Shown one piece after another: positions 26,909 through 36,574 of a stretch of 64,000 nt of DNA; within the stretch, counting starts at the first letter, position 1; every line of letters starts with the position of its first letter. A model generated the notes under the pieces. The model searched no databases. It worked only from the letters and a program-made list of their open reading frames with translations, and was not told the origin of the DNA. The DNA is taken from assembly GCF_000585995.1 (NCBI RefSeq), contig NZ_CP007410.1, forward strand, positions 1,577,430 through 1,641,429, in the 5' to 3' direction. This stretch comes from Pseudomonas brassicacearum (GTDB lineage Bacteria; Pseudomonadota; Gammaproteobacteria; Pseudomonadales; Pseudomonadaceae). The position numbers and the translations under genes were made by a program.

Positions 26909-27928
26909 CTAAACCTCCACCGGCACCGACAACTTCGGATTGCCCAGCGGATGGCTCTTGGCATCGAAGAAGCGCAATTGAACATCCAAGCCGTGAAACA
27001 CCTTGGCGTAATGCCGCTTCTGGTGCTGGATAAACGCCTGGCTGCGCGGATAGATCGAAATCGCCACTGTTTTCGGCGCTGCCTGCCGCAAGGCTTGGAC
27101 AATGTGTTGGTCCTGCTCGCCCAGGGCATGGCCGAACAGGCACAGGTTGTCGCCGTGGTGCAGTAACTGGTCATAGCAGAACGACAGGTAGTCGGAGCTG
27201 CGGATGGTCTTGAGCTTGTCCGAGCTCGGGCCTTCATTGACGAACAGCGGCACGTCGTCGAGGGTCTTGATCGTGTTGTTGATAGCGAAACTGCCCAACA
27301 GCGTGCCTTCGGTGGAAGTGAGCTTGCGCGCCGTGCCGTCCTGGTTGCGCACCAGGTGCAGGCCACCGTGCAGATACAGCAGGCGCGGTTTGTCCGTGGC
27401 CACCTGGCTCAGATCAAAACTGTGATCGACGCCGAAGAACAGGTCGGTGAGGGCCTCGGGCGCGTGCTGGATCGCCCAGTAGTTGAGCAAATCGTAGTTG
27501 GTGGTGAACACCGTGCGGTAGTGGCTCATTTCCTGGTTGAGCGTCGCCAGGGTCGATGGCTGCACCAATCGCCACGGGATATGCACCGCGTGCACGGTGT
27601 TGATCAGCGCTTCCTTGATCGCGTAATAGCGATTGCGCGGCGCGGCCGAGCTGACGGCCAGGGCCTTGTTGACCCGGCTGGTGGTTTTCAGCGCGCCGAG
27701 CACTTGTTCGAAACTGCGCGTCTGCATCGCGTCAAACACACTCAATTCAGACGGACTCAACGGCTTTTCTTCAACGGTGCGGGCGTTTTCGAACAACGAG
27801 TCGTAGCCGAAATCGTCCCATACGGCGCGGCTGGCACCATTGCCCACCAGCAAGCCGCTGAAGGTGGTGTTGGCACGCAAGGCCTCCCAGTCTTCGAGCC
27901 GGGCGTCATGTTCCTGGAAATCGGTCAT
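26909..27928 (-). CDS. DUF4917 protein with SIR2-like motifs
   Basis: A 339-residue soluble protein. It shows the order of motifs seen in SIR2-like domains: an N-terminal Gly/Asn loop GLLVGNGASRAVWDDFGYDS, a central TVFTTNYDLLNYWAIQ, LLYLHGGLHLV, and a late CLFGHALGEQDQHIV. In SIR2 proteins these positions bind NAD or ADP-ribose. The family label DUF4917 is from memory. Enzyme activity is unproven; SIR2-like NADases occur in anti-phage systems, but no partner gene is adjacent. The start could be 27940 or 27928. Confidence 0.78.
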   Translation of the reverse strand: MTDFQEHDARLEDWEALRANTTFSGLLVGNGASRAVWDDFGYDSLFENARTVEEKPLSPSELSVFDAMQTRSFEQVLGALKTTSRVNKALAVSSAAPRNRYYAIKEALINTVHAVHIPWRLVQPSTLATLNQEMSHYRTVFTTNYDLLNYWAIQHAPEALTDLFFGVDHSFDLSQVATDKPRLLYLHGGLHLVRNQDGTARKLTSTEGTLLGSFAINNTIKTLDDVPLFVNEGPSSDKLKTIRSSDYLSFCYDQLLHHGDNLCLFGHALGEQDQHIVQALRQAAPKTVAISIYPRSQAFIQHQKRHYAKVFHGLDVQLRFFDAKSHPLGNPKLSVPVEV

Positions 27929-28069
27929 TGCGAAGCTCATCTCAAAATGTGGCAAAAGGCAGGGCGCGACTTTATCACGACCCAATCTTGAGCCAGATCA
28001 AGATACGCCGTGACTACTCGGTCATTCTGTAGGCCCTGCCGATCCGGCCTCTTCCTGGAGCATGACCCC

Positions 28070-29218
28070 ATGAGCAGTACTTTTTTCATTCCCGCCGTGA
28101 ACATCATGGGGCTGGGTTGCCTCGAGGAGGCCATGGTCGCCATCCGTAACTATGGCTTTCGCAAAGCGCTGATCGTCACCGATGCGGGGCTGGCCAAGGC
28201 CGGCGTCGCGAGCATGGTGGCCGGGCAACTGGCGTTGCAGGACATTGATTCGGTGATTTTCGACGGTGCCAAGCCCAACCCGAGCATTGCCAATGTCGAG
28301 CTCGGACTGGGGTTGTTGAAGGAGAGCCAGTGCGATTTCGTGGTGTCGCTGGGCGGTGGTTCCCCCCACGACTGCGCCAAGGGCATCGCGTTGTGTGCCA
28401 CTAACGGCGGTCAGATCCGCGACTATGAAGGTGTCGACCGCTCGAGCAAGCCACAATTGCCGCTGATCGCCATCAACACCACGGCCGGCACCGCCAGCGA
28501 GATGACCCGTTTCTGCATCATCACCGACGAGACGCGTCATGTGAAAATGGCGATTGTCGATCGCAACGTGACCCCGTTGATGTCGGTGAACGATCCGGCG
28601 TTGATGGTGGCAATGCCCAAGGGCCTGACGGCCGCCACGGGCATGGATGCGCTGACTCACGCGATCGAGGCTTATGTGTCCACCGCCGCCAACCCCATCA
28701 CCGATGCCTGCGCCTTGAAGGCTATGACCCTGATCAGCAATAACCTGCGCCTGGTTGTGCGCGACGGCACCGATCTGACGGCGCGGGAGAACATGGCCTA
28801 CGCACAGTTTCTGGCCGGGATGGCGTTCAACAACGCTTCGCTGGGTTTCGTCCACGCGATGGCGCATCAACTGGGTGGTTTTTACGACTTGCCTCACGGC
28901 GTGTGCAACGCAGTGCTGTTGCCTCACGTGCAGAGTTTCAACGCCTCGGTGTGCGCTGCTCGCTTGACCGACGTGGCCACTGCCATGGGCGTCGATACAC
29001 GTGGGTTCAGTTCGGAAGAGGGTGCCCAGGCCGCCATTGCGGCGATTCGCAGCCTGGCCCTTGACGTGGACATTCCGGCCGGTTTGCGTGACTTGGGCGT
29101 ACGCCTCAACGACGTACCGGTACTGGCCGCCAACGCCTTGAAAGATGCTTGCGGCCTGACCAACCCGCGAGCGGCTGATCAGCGGCAGATCGAGGAGATT
29201 TTCCGCAGCGCGTTTTAA
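28070..29218 (+). CDS. Iron-containing alcohol dehydrogenase
   Basis: A 382-residue group III alcohol dehydrogenase of the YiaY/AdhB kind. The NAD-binding loop is [18 protein letters not shown]. The metal-binding segments [14 protein letters not shown] and [20 protein letters not shown] supply the Asp and three His ligands. FDGAKPNPS is typical of the family. The start [11 protein letters not shown] has GGAG nine bases upstream. It is not next to the exa regulatory genes, so a specific ErcA role is not supported. Substrate: short-chain alcohols or aldehydes, by family. Confidence 0.9.
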   Translation: MSSTFFIPAVNIMGLGCLEEAMVAIRNYGFRKALIVTDAGLAKAGVASMVAGQLALQDIDSVIFDGAKPNPSIANVELGLGLLKESQCDFVVSLGGGSPHDCAKGIALCATNGGQIRDYEGVDRSSKPQLPLIAINTTAGTASEMTRFCIITDETRHVKMAIVDRNVTPLMSVNDPALMVAMPKGLTAATGMDALTHAIEAYVSTAANPITDACALKAMTLISNNLRLVVRDGTDLTARENMAYAQFLAGMAFNNASLGFVHAMAHQLGGFYDLPHGVCNAVLLPHVQSFNASVCAARLTDVATAMGVDTRGFSSEEGAQAAIAAIRSLALDVDIPAGLRDLGVRLNDVPVLAANALKDACGLTNPRAADQRQIEEIFRSAF

Positions 29219-30381
29219 GCCACCCGGGGCGGCATGAACCTTACGCATAGCATCGCCGCCGCCCCCAGCAGCGCGCACAACGCTGCCAGCGGCCAGGCCT
29301 GTTGGCTCAACAACAGACTGGCCATGGCGCCGATCACGGACGCCATCAGTTGATGCAGGAAACCGCTCAATGCCATGGCGTAGGCGCCGGCTATCGGTGA
29401 ACCCTCGTTGGCCAAGGACAGGCTGATGGGGTAGTTCAACGACTGGCCGAACACCGCGAAGCAATACGGCAGCCAGAAGAGCAACGCGATACTGCTCAGG
29501 GTGAGGCTGCCTACTAGCATGGTCGCGCTCCCGCCCAGCACCAGTGCGATGCCCCAACCCATCATCCGGCGTTGACCGGTGCGCAACACAAAAGCGTTCA
29601 CCGCCAGCGCGCCCAGCAGATACGCGGCACTGATTGGCCAGCCCAGCAAACCGTACTCAATGGGCGACCAGTGAAAGCTTTCCTGCAGAATCAACGGCGC
29701 TGCGGTATTGAAGGCAACGATCACTCCGTAACCCAGCCCTCCTGCCAAGGCTGGCAGCAGAAAACCACGGCGCGTGAGGATTTGCCCGTAAATGCGCCAC
29801 GCCGATTGCCCGTTGCCGGTTTGCGCCAATACCGCAAATCTGGCCCTGGACACTGCGGCCGCCATGGCCAGGCTGACTGCGCCCACGCCATAGAAAATCG
29901 CCTCCCAGCCGAACGCAGCCTGGATCAGCGAGCCCAGGTACTGGCCGATGCCGAGGGCAATCACGAAAGCGATCGATATCCAGGACAGCGCCTTGGCCAA
30001 CAGGTCGCCGCTGAAGCTGTCGCGAATCAACACCCGCGCCATCACCGAAATACCGCTGGCGCCGATGCCCTGGATCAACCTGAGGGTCAGGAACCCTTCC
30101 ACTGTCGTGCCCAGCGGCAGGGCCAGGTTGCCCAGGCCGTACAACCCCAATGCCGCCAGCAAGACCGGTTTGCGCCCCAGGCGCTGGCTCAGGCTGCCCC
30201 ACAGCAACATGGGCAGCGCCATGCCGATCAGGTATACCGCCAGACCCCAGGACACCCGGGACGCGTCGGCCCCGAGATCCCGGGCGATATCAGGCAGGGC
30301 CGGCAAGTAGATGCTCATGCCCAGTTGCGCCAGGAAGACGGTGGTGCAGGTGACGATCAGGGTTGTACGGTTCTTCATCAA
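29215..30381 (-). CDS. MFS exporter paired with the oxoamine synthase
   Basis: A 388-residue, 12-TM transporter of the DHA1 (Bcr/CflA-like) type. It starts with [20 protein letters not shown], then [13 protein letters not shown] and the loop 2-3 motif [34 protein letters not shown] is the antiporter motif C region. It begins 9 bp after the stop of the oxoamine synthase, so the two form an operon, suggesting export of that enzyme's product. It overlaps the end of the convergent dehydrogenase gene by 4 bp. Confidence 0.85.
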   Translation of the reverse strand: MMKNRTTLIVTCTTVFLAQLGMSIYLPALPDIARDLGADASRVSWGLAVYLIGMALPMLLWGSLSQRLGRKPVLLAALGLYGLGNLALPLGTTVEGFLTLRLIQGIGASGISVMARVLIRDSFSGDLLAKALSWISIAFVIALGIGQYLGSLIQAAFGWEAIFYGVGAVSLAMAAAVSRARFAVLAQTGNGQSAWRIYGQILTRRGFLLPALAGGLGYGVIVAFNTAAPLILQESFHWSPIEYGLLGWPISAAYLLGALAVNAFVLRTGQRRMMGWGIALVLGGSATMLVGSLTLSSIALLFWLPYCFAVFGQSLNYPISLSLANEGSPIAGAYAMALSGFLHQLMASVIGAMASLLLSQQAWPLAALCALLGAAAMLCVRFMPPRVA

Positions 30382-30390
30382 CGACTCGTT

Positions 30391-31626
30391 TCAAGGGCGG
30401 ATGTCACGCCCGTGTGCCAGCAGCAGCTCGGTAATCCGTTCGCAAAATGAGCGAATCACGTCCGGCTCCATATCGGCGCGCAGGGTAACGCGGATAGCAG
30501 CCTTGCCTTGCGGCACCACGGGGAAAAAGACCGCTGAAGTGAAATACCCCAGCTCGGCCAGTTCGACCGCCAGGCTATTGGCCAGGGCTGCTTCGCCGCA
30601 GGCAACCAGGCGGATCGCCATGGGGCTGGCATGCTGCTCGGTACGGACCAGGCTGTCGAAGAGGCGAATATTAGCCTGCAAACGCTCCTGCAAGGCGCTG
30701 AATTCTCGGCTGCGGTGCAGGCGGATCGAGGCCATGCCTGCGCCGATCGCTGCTGCGTTCAGGCTTTGGGACCAATTGCTTGGGCCGCCGTAGCGTTGCA
30801 CCAGGGCTTTGTGCCGTTCGCTACCGAACAGGGTCAATCCACCACTGGCCCCGAATGACTTGGCCAGCGAGGCGACGATCAAGATGCGCTCGTCCATCGC
30901 ATGCAGGCGCGGCCGGGCCAGGCCCGCGCCGCATTCGCCGACGGCAGACAGCGCGTGGGAGTCGTCCAGATACAGAAACAGGCCGTAACGCTGTTTGAGG
31001 TACAGCAGGCTGTCCAGGTCCGCCATGCCGCCCATGCTATAGGCGCTGTCGGCCACATACGCCACGTTGCGCTGTCGTTTGCACAGGTCTTCGATGAAAT
31101 CCATGTCGTTATGCGGGCACGTGATGACCTGGGTTTCATCGGCGCAAGCAGCCTTGAGGTGGTTCATCGAATAATGGGCGTATTTGTCGAACACCATGAC
31201 GGGCGGCCGATTGTCGGTGAAGGCGCCACTGGCCAGCAGCGGCAGGATCCCCGCGCTTGCGGCACTGCAAGACAGGGCACTGAGGCAGCTGGCACCAAAC
31301 AATTCCGACAACTGGGTTTCGTACTGGTCCAGGATCGCCAGCTTGCAGCGATTTTTTGAGTTGGCGACACGCAGGGTGCCGGTTTCCCACAGGGCGGTCA
31401 TGGCACCGTCGAGCAGCGCGGGGTGGTAATCCAGGCCCAGGTAGGAGGTGGTGCAGAAGTGATGGAAGGTCCGACCGTATTGGTCGACCAGGACATTGGG
31501 TGTCTTGACCTCGACATTCAGGCCCGAGATTTTTCCGATCTCGGCGTTCTTCCAATCCTGGTCTGCCAGGGAAATGACCTTACGGTAGTTGGTGAACTGA
31601 TGAGTCGATTGTGCGGTAGGGTTCAT
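30391..31626 (-). CDS. Alpha-oxoamine synthase-family PLP enzyme
   Basis: A 411-residue fold-type I PLP enzyme related to KBL/BioF/CqsA, which join an amino acid to an acyl thioester. The catalytic Lys256 is in VASLAKSFGASGG, Asp222/His224 in YLDDSHALSAVGECGAG, and His151 (ring-stacking) in FDKYAHYSMNHLK. SYLGLDYHPALL is the substrate-loop signature. The usual N-terminal glycine-rich S-G-S-R loop is replaced by GTLRVANSKNRCKL, so it is not a standard BioF or KBL. No biotin, threonine or heme genes are adjacent. First gene of a two-gene operon with an MFS exporter; divergent from fosA. A CqsA/LqsA-like signal synthase or a toxin-biosynthesis enzyme is plausible. Confidence 0.85.
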   Translation of the reverse strand: MNPTAQSTHQFTNYRKVISLADQDWKNAEIGKISGLNVEVKTPNVLVDQYGRTFHHFCTTSYLGLDYHPALLDGAMTALWETGTLRVANSKNRCKLAILDQYETQLSELFGASCLSALSCSAASAGILPLLASGAFTDNRPPVMVFDKYAHYSMNHLKAACADETQVITCPHNDMDFIEDLCKRQRNVAYVADSAYSMGGMADLDSLLYLKQRYGLFLYLDDSHALSAVGECGAGLARPRLHAMDERILIVASLAKSFGASGGLTLFGSERHKALVQRYGGPSNWSQSLNAAAIGAGMASIRLHRSREFSALQERLQANIRLFDSLVRTEQHASPMAIRLVACGEAALANSLAVELAELGYFTSAVFFPVVPQGKAAIRVTLRADMEPDVIRSFCERITELLLAHGRDIRP

Positions 31627-31892
31627 AGTGCGATTACATTCCTTGGTTAACGATGCTGTCCGTGGGGTGTTTCAATAATCGGTGTGTTTCCAGACTTTAC
31701 AGATCGTTGGGCAGGGCTTTGAATCGGCTATTTCCGGCATGTTTGAGTGTTACCGGAGACTTCTGTGTAGGATCTTGCCTAGGAGCTTGGGCGGGGAATC
31801 CATTTGCGGTGTCGGAGCTTGGCAGCGCTATGTCTTTGACCCCTAGGCCTGTTGCGTTTGGCCTATCATTGTTTTCCAGAGGTTACCCACGG

Positions 31893-32309
31893 ATGCTCTC
31901 AGGCTTCAATCATCTGACCCTTGCCGTCACGGACCTGGACCGAAGCGTGGTTTTTTATGGCGAGCTTTTGCAGCTTCGTATAGAGGCCAAGTGGGACCGC
32001 GGGGCCTATCTGTCGTTGCCTGGATTGTGGTTGTGCCTGGCTCTTGACCCGTTGCGCAAGGCCGCGCCGGCGGCGGACTACACCCATTACGCCTTCAACA
32101 TCAGTGCCGAGCATTTCCCCCAACTTGTGGCGCGGCTGAATGCAGCCGGGGTGGCGTCGTGGCGGGACAACCGTAGCGAGGGCGATTCGTTTTACTTCCT
32201 CGATCCGGACGGTCACAAGCTTGAAATCCATGTGGGAGACCTGGCCTCCAGGCTGAAGGCTTGTCGGCAGGCTCCGTATCCCGCCATGGAGTTCTTTACC
32301 GATCCGTGA
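31893..32309 (+). CDS. fosA: Fosfomycin resistance glutathione transferase
   Basis: A 138-residue metalloenzyme of the VOC fold that adds glutathione to fosfomycin. The Mn2+ ligands His7 (FNHLTLAV), His65 (ADYTHYAF) and Glu111 ([11 protein letters not shown]) are all in place, as are Thr9 and the [15 protein letters not shown] loop that binds K+ and substrate. CRQAPYPAM ends it as in P. aeruginosa FosA. Length matches (135 in P. aeruginosa). Start chosen at the ATG opening [10 protein letters not shown]; a longer upstream reading is not FosA-like. A chromosomal copy, not on a visible mobile element. Confidence 0.92.
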   Translation: MLSGFNHLTLAVTDLDRSVVFYGELLQLRIEAKWDRGAYLSLPGLWLCLALDPLRKAAPAADYTHYAFNISAEHFPQLVARLNAAGVASWRDNRSEGDSFYFLDPDGHKLEIHVGDLASRLKACRQAPYPAMEFFTDP

Positions 32310-32458
32310 AGCGTGAACGGGCGCCGCGTCGTAACGAATAACGACACCAAGGGCCTCGCCCAGATCTATCCTGACCGCATACGCTATCCTCATGGGTACC
32401 AGGCTCTGCGTCGCGTACCACCCCCACGCAAGGTTCCGCTCACTTCTGCATCATACGG

Positions 32459-33823
32459 ATGACCTCCAGCCCCATGGACACTCGAAGTTCCGCGCCGTTG
32501 GCCAGTTACATCGACCTTCTGCTGGACGCCGTGTGTGCCGTCGACGGTCAAGGGCGTTTCGTGTTTGTCAGTGCCGCCTGCGAACGCATTTTCGGTTACA
32601 CCCCGCAGGAGCTGATCGGCCAGCCGATGATCGAGATGGTGCACCCTGCCGACCGCCAGCGAACCTTGGAGGCGGCGAGGGAGGTCATGGGCGGCGAACC
32701 CAAGCTCAATTTCGAGAACCGCTACCTGCGCAAGGACGGTCGGGTCGTGCACATCCTGTGGTCGGCGCGTTGGTCACCGGTGGATCAATTGCGGATCGCC
32801 GTGGCGCGGGACATTACCGAGCGCAAGCAGGCCGAGTCCCGACAAGCGGCGCTGTACGCGATTTCCGAGGCGGCCCATGCCGCGGCGGATCTGCTGGCGT
32901 TGTTCAAGCGCATCCACCTGATCATTGGCGAGTGGCTGCCGGCGCTGAATTTTTCGGTGGCGCTGTATGACGAGCAATGCGCGCAACTTAATTTTCCTTA
33001 CCACGTCGATGACTCGGAACGGCAACCCGAATTACCCGGCACGATCACGGGGCGTCTGTGCGCCGAGGTGATTCGCAGTGGCCAACCCATCCTGTTGACG
33101 CCCGGTTGCAGCGAGCTGACGCCGGGGTTTTGCGACCTTGTGGCGCTGCCGGACGCGCCCTGTTGGCTGGGCGTGCCGCTGAACTCGCAGAACGGCACGA
33201 TTGGCGCTCTGATCGTCAAGAGCGCGCCGAACAACGCACGTTATACCGAGCAGGATAAGGAACTGCTGCAATACGTCTGTGCGCAAATCACCACCGCTAT
33301 CGAGCGCCAGCAACTGCACGCCCGGTTGCAGCACATGGCGCAGTATGACCAATTGACCCAGGTGCCCAACCGCGAATTGCTGCGTGACCGCTTCAAGGCG
33401 GCGCTGGCCACCGCCCGGGCCGCATCGGGGCGCATGGCCCTGCTGTATATCGATCTGGATCGCTTCAAGCAGATCAACGACACCTACGGCCATGGGGTGG
33501 GCGATATGCTGTTGCAAGCGGTGGCCAGCCGACTCAAGGGGTGTGTACGTGATACCGACACCGTGGCACGCATTGGTGGGGACGAGTTTGTGGTTCTACT
33601 CCATAGCATTCAGGTTCTGGAAGATGCCCACCGCGTGCAGGAAAAAATCCGTCATGCGTTGGCCCAACCGCTGCGCCTGGACGGGCATTGCCTGAGCATT
33701 GAGCCGAGCATTGGTGTCGCCTGTTTTCCCGAGGATGGCACCGAAGACGTGGCGCTGTTCCGCCACGCTGACGCGGCGATGTATGCCGCCAAACGCCACA
33801 ATCACAAGGTGTTCGGTATCTGA
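32459..33823 (+). CDS. Diguanylate cyclase with PAS and GAF domains
   Basis: A 454-residue cytoplasmic c-di-GMP synthase. PAS domain at residues 15-125 (ACERIFGYTPQELIGQPM...RDITERKQAE), GAF at 130-285, and GGDEF at 295-450. The active site is intact: Gly373-Gly-Asp-Glu-Phe377. An inhibitory I-site RxxD (Arg364-Asp-Thr-Asp367) is placed five residues before it, so product inhibition is expected. There is no EAL domain. Start could be 32459 or 32474; neither has a strong ribosome site. Monocistronic; signal unknown. Confidence 0.9.
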   Translation: MTSSPMDTRSSAPLASYIDLLLDAVCAVDGQGRFVFVSAACERIFGYTPQELIGQPMIEMVHPADRQRTLEAAREVMGGEPKLNFENRYLRKDGRVVHILWSARWSPVDQLRIAVARDITERKQAESRQAALYAISEAAHAAADLLALFKRIHLIIGEWLPALNFSVALYDEQCAQLNFPYHVDDSERQPELPGTITGRLCAEVIRSGQPILLTPGCSELTPGFCDLVALPDAPCWLGVPLNSQNGTIGALIVKSAPNNARYTEQDKELLQYVCAQITTAIERQQLHARLQHMAQYDQLTQVPNRELLRDRFKAALATARAASGRMALLYIDLDRFKQINDTYGHGVGDMLLQAVASRLKGCVRDTDTVARIGGDEFVVLLHSIQVLEDAHRVQEKIRHALAQPLRLDGHCLSIEPSIGVACFPEDGTEDVALFRHADAAMYAAKRHNHKVFGI

Positions 33824-34169
33824 CTGCGCGCCACCGTTCGTCGTGGCGCCGGATGTTTAATCAAACCTTTGAGCCCTTGATCCTTTCAAATGCCAGGCGA
33901 GCCCGCTTGCCCCTATCCGTGAAGCGGGAGGGCCAAACCACGTCCGGTTCACGAGGCGATGACCCAGGAAACATCGCCCACGATCGAACGAAGGTGTCTG
34001 AAACGGGTCGCAAAAGTGGGAGAACCACTACTTCGACCGACGAGATTCCCGGTGGAAAACCAAAATCGGTCGTAAAACCGAGTCGGATTTTTTTACTGGA
34101 ACGTCTCACGTGGTTCTGATTCATGGGCGGGAAAACCTGCCGCAACTTTTTTCAGAGGAGGGCGTGATC
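33824..34169. other. Structured 346 bp gap, possible small RNA
   Basis: No gene is supported. A short hairpin (GCGCCAC...GTGGCGC, 33828-33849) follows the cyclase and may help terminate it. The middle part is rich in complementary blocks: CGACCGA near 34036 pairs with TCGGTCG near 34069, CCGAC pairs with a later GTCGG, and a T tract (ATTTTTTTAC) stands at 34087-34096. An unannotated small RNA or leader is possible; this is inference. Confidence 0.4.
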
Positions 34170-34673
34170 ATGAGCCGGATGGCCATCTTTTTACGCACCA
34201 GCAGTCTCGTCGTGCTGATGGGCCTGGGTGCCAATAGTGCCTGGGCCCAATCGCCTGCCGAATTCATCAACGATGCGTCGGCCAAAGGCATGGCCGACAT
34301 CGAGGCCAGCCGCATGGCCCACGGGAAAGCCGAATCCAGGGAGGTCAAGGATTACACCATCATGGTGATCAACGACCGCACCACCGCCAATCAACATCTG
34401 GCGAAGATCGCGAAAAAGCTCGACTTGCCTGTCGCGCCTCGAGAGGAGGTAGCAGACAAGGCCAAGACGCTGATGCCGCAGGTACAGGAGGGCGAGTCCT
34501 TCGAAGCTGCTTATGCAGCCAGTCAGGTCAAGGCCACCGAGGAAGCCATCGCGCAAATCGAGCAGCAAGCCCAGACCACCGAAGTACCGGAAATCAAGGC
34601 GTTTGCCGATGAGACCCTGCCTAAATTGCAGACCCATCTTGAAATGGCCAGGGCGCTGCAAGCCAGTCGCTGA
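34170..34673 (+). CDS. DUF4142 periplasmic protein
   Basis: A 167-residue protein. Signal peptide MSRMAIFLRTSSLVVLMGLG with cleavage after SAWAQ. The mature part is a ferritin-like helical DUF4142 domain: FINDASAKGMADIEASRMA, EVKDYTIMVINDRTTANQHLAKIAK, and a C-terminal EIKAFADETLPKLQTHLEMA. The start has AGAGGAGGGCG upstream. Family members associate with outer membrane stress; function unknown. It precedes the SDR gene by 75 bp. Confidence 0.88.
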   Translation: MSRMAIFLRTSSLVVLMGLGANSAWAQSPAEFINDASAKGMADIEASRMAHGKAESREVKDYTIMVINDRTTANQHLAKIAKKLDLPVAPREEVADKAKTLMPQVQEGESFEAAYAASQVKATEEAIAQIEQQAQTTEVPEIKAFADETLPKLQTHLEMARALQASR

Positions 34674-34748
34674 TTCGCACCCCTTCTTACATCAAGACCA
34701 GGGCGTTCGCGTCCTGGCTCATCTTGCCCGCCGAAAAGGAGAAGTTCG

Positions 34749-35657
34749 ATGTCCACACGCCGAGAACCCAACCAATACGCGATGCAGAACCCACTGACCC
34801 AATATCCGCGCCCACCCTTTCCTGACCAGCCGCAGTCGCCACCGGGCATTGACCAGGACATGGTGCCCAAGCCCGATCATGGTGAAAAAAGTTACCAGGG
34901 CTTCGGGCGTCTGGAAGGGCGCAAGGCACTGGTCACCGGTGGTGACTCAGGTATCGGTCGTGCCGCCGCCATCGCCTATGCCCGCGAGGGTGCGGATGTC
35001 GCGATCAACTATTTGCCCAGCGAAGAGCGTGATGCGCGGCAAGTCATAGAATTGATCGAAGCCGAAGGCCGCAAGGCGATCGCGATTCCTGGTGACCTCA
35101 AGGACGAAACCTTTTGTGTGCAATTGGTGAAGAGTGCCCACGAGCAATTGGGCGGCCTGGATATTGTGGTGAACGTCGCCGGTAAGCAGGAGGCGCAAAA
35201 AGACATTGCCGACATCACCACCGCGCAATTCGACGACACCATGAAAACCAACATCTATGCGATGTTCTGGATCTGCAAGGCGGCGGTGCCACTGATGCCG
35301 GCGGGAGCGACGATTATCAATACCGCCTCGATCCAATCCTACGATCCGTCCGCGACGCTGTTGGATTACGCCACCACCAAAGCGGCCATTGTGGCGTTTA
35401 CCAAGGCGCTGGCCGGGCAGGTCATCAGCAAGGGCATCCGGGTCAATGCCGTGGCACCGGGGCCGATCTGGACCGTGCTGCAACCCAGCGGCGGCCAACC
35501 GCAGGAGAAAATTCCTACCTTTGGTGCCCAGGTGCCGATGAAACGTCCAGGCCAACCGGCCGAATGTGCGCCGCTCTATGTATTGCTGGCATCCCAGGAG
35601 TCGAGTTACATCACCGGGGAAGTGTTTGGCGTGACAGGTGGCAACCCACTGCCTTGA
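34749..35657 (+). CDS. SDR oxidoreductase of the YghA/general stress type
   Basis: A 302-residue short-chain dehydrogenase. The roughly 50-residue N-terminal extension ([20 protein letters not shown]) is typical of YghA/GsiB-like enzymes. NAD(P)-binding [30 protein letters not shown] in place of NNAG, the catalytic Ser in NTASIQSY, and the YxxxK in YATTKAAIV are all present. Ends with [13 protein letters not shown]. Strong ribosome site AAAAGGAGAAG. Likely a stress-associated aldehyde/alcohol reductase. Confidence 0.9.
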   Translation: MSTRREPNQYAMQNPLTQYPRPPFPDQPQSPPGIDQDMVPKPDHGEKSYQGFGRLEGRKALVTGGDSGIGRAAAIAYAREGADVAINYLPSEERDARQVIELIEAEGRKAIAIPGDLKDETFCVQLVKSAHEQLGGLDIVVNVAGKQEAQKDIADITTAQFDDTMKTNIYAMFWICKAAVPLMPAGATIINTASIQSYDPSATLLDYATTKAAIVAFTKALAGQVISKGIRVNAVAPGPIWTVLQPSGGQPQEKIPTFGAQVPMKRPGQPAECAPLYVLLASQESSYITGEVFGVTGGNPLP

Positions 35658-35671
35658 TGCTTGGCCGAAGC

Positions 35672-35698
35672 GCGCGAGTGGCACGTCACCACTCGCGC
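35672..35698. terminator. Hairpin between convergent genes
   Basis: A perfect 10-bp stem GCGCGAGTGG / CCACTCGCGC with a 7-base loop, placed between the convergent SDR and small membrane-protein genes. There is no T tract, so it is only a candidate terminator. Confidence 0.5.
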
Positions 35699-35703
35699 AT
35701 CTC

Positions 35704-36108
35704 TCAGCACTGGTTCAGGTCGATCTTGCTTTTCGCTTCCAGGCCTTCAAGGCTTTTGACCTCGTCGTTGCCCATGGCTTGGTAGTGCTTTCTCAACGCC
35801 TCCAGTTGCTTGAGGTCCAGGGATTCGAGCCCGAGCATCGCGTTTTGTGCCTCCTTGGTCGCTCGCAACAACTCATCGATCTTCAGGTGCAAGATGTCTG
35901 TATCGCGGTTCTGCGTGTTCTGGATCAGGAACACCATGAGGAAGGTGATGATGGTGGTCGAGGTGTTAATGATCAATTGCCAGGTGTCGTTGAAACCGAA
36001 GAAAGGTCCGCTGGCTGCCCACAGTGCCAACAACACGATGGCCCCCAGGAATGTCTTGGGGCTCCCCGCCCAGAGGGCTAGTTTTTGAGCGATTTTTGCG
36101 AACGTCAT
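35704..36108 (-). CDS. Small membrane protein, low-affinity iron permease family
   Basis: A 134-residue protein with two TM segments (FLGAIVLLALWAASGPFFGF; LIINTSTTIITFLMVFLI) and a helical cytoplasmic tail containing QNTQNRDTDILHLKIDELL. This sequence is the signature of the Fet4-like/iron permease-related family (PF04120, from memory). Despite the name, transport by bacterial members is not established. Well-placed start at MTFAKIAQKLA. Confidence 0.82.
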   Translation of the reverse strand: MTFAKIAQKLALWAGSPKTFLGAIVLLALWAASGPFFGFNDTWQLIINTSTTIITFLMVFLIQNTQNRDTDILHLKIDELLRATKEAQNAMLGLESLDLKQLEALRKHYQAMGNDEVKSLEGLEAKSKIDLNQC

Positions 36109-36284
36109 TGCCGTGTTTCCTTATGGGATGCACCTGTCTGGTGTGACAGCAACGAGGCGGTGAAAATTCTACTTACATTTCAGTCGCCAACATCCGTCGA
36201 CGTTCATCGTCCGGCACGATGACAGTCGCAACCATTACCGCTCTCGCAGGTCACTGCTCAAAGCCCTCGGCATCGGAGTACATC

Positions 36285-36431
36285 ATGAATCTCGCCCGCA
36301 CTTTTTGCCTTGCCTGCTGCTTGTTCGCCCTGCAAGGCTGTTTCGACAACTCGGATAACGAGACCAAGGACAACACCGACGGCACCAAGTCTTCGGTGCA
36401 GATGCAGGAGTCCGGGGCGGAGAAAAAATAG
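36285..36431 (+). CDS. Very small lipoprotein
   Basis: A 48-residue protein. MNLARTFCLACCLFALQGCF gives a lipoprotein signal with lipobox LQGC (Cys19). The mature part is only about 30 residues, hydrophilic and acidic (DNSDNETKDNTDGTKSS). A longer upstream in-frame start exists, but the lipoprotein signal decides for this ATG. Function unknown. Confidence 0.6.
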   Translation: MNLARTFCLACCLFALQGCFDNSDNETKDNTDGTKSSVQMQESGAEKK

Positions 36432-36470
36432 ACGGCCCGCAGCCACCGGAGCGGTGACTGCAAAACCCCA

Positions 36471-36558
36471 GTGGGAGCGAGCTTGCTCGCGATGGCGTCA
36501 GATCAGCAGCATCCAGATTGGCTGACAGGGCGCTATCGCGAGCAAGCTCGCTCCCACA
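36471..36558. repeat. REP doublet (GAGCTTGCTC type)
   Basis: GTGGGAGCGAGCTTGCTCGC ... GCGAGCAAGCTCGCTCCCAC. Its right arm is the start of the 37-bp sequence that recurs at 41051. Confidence 0.85.
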
Positions 36559-36574
36559 AACGTTCACCGCCCTT
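36538..36574 (+). repeat. 37-bp direct repeat, left copy
   Basis: Identical to 41051-41087. It consists of a REP arm (GCGAGCAAGCTCGCTCCCAC) followed by AAACGTTCACCGCCCTT. The last 14 bases equal the 3' end of hicB (its stop codon and final Gly-Arg codons) plus upstream bases. Together the two copies bracket the RTX gene region. Confidence 0.9.

Noticed and set aside
33853..34119. An 88-codon frame, and a plus-strand match to group II intron-like motifs (GTCCGGTTCAC)
   Set aside because: No ribosome site, no reverse transcriptase and no domain V could be found; too little to call an intron remnant.
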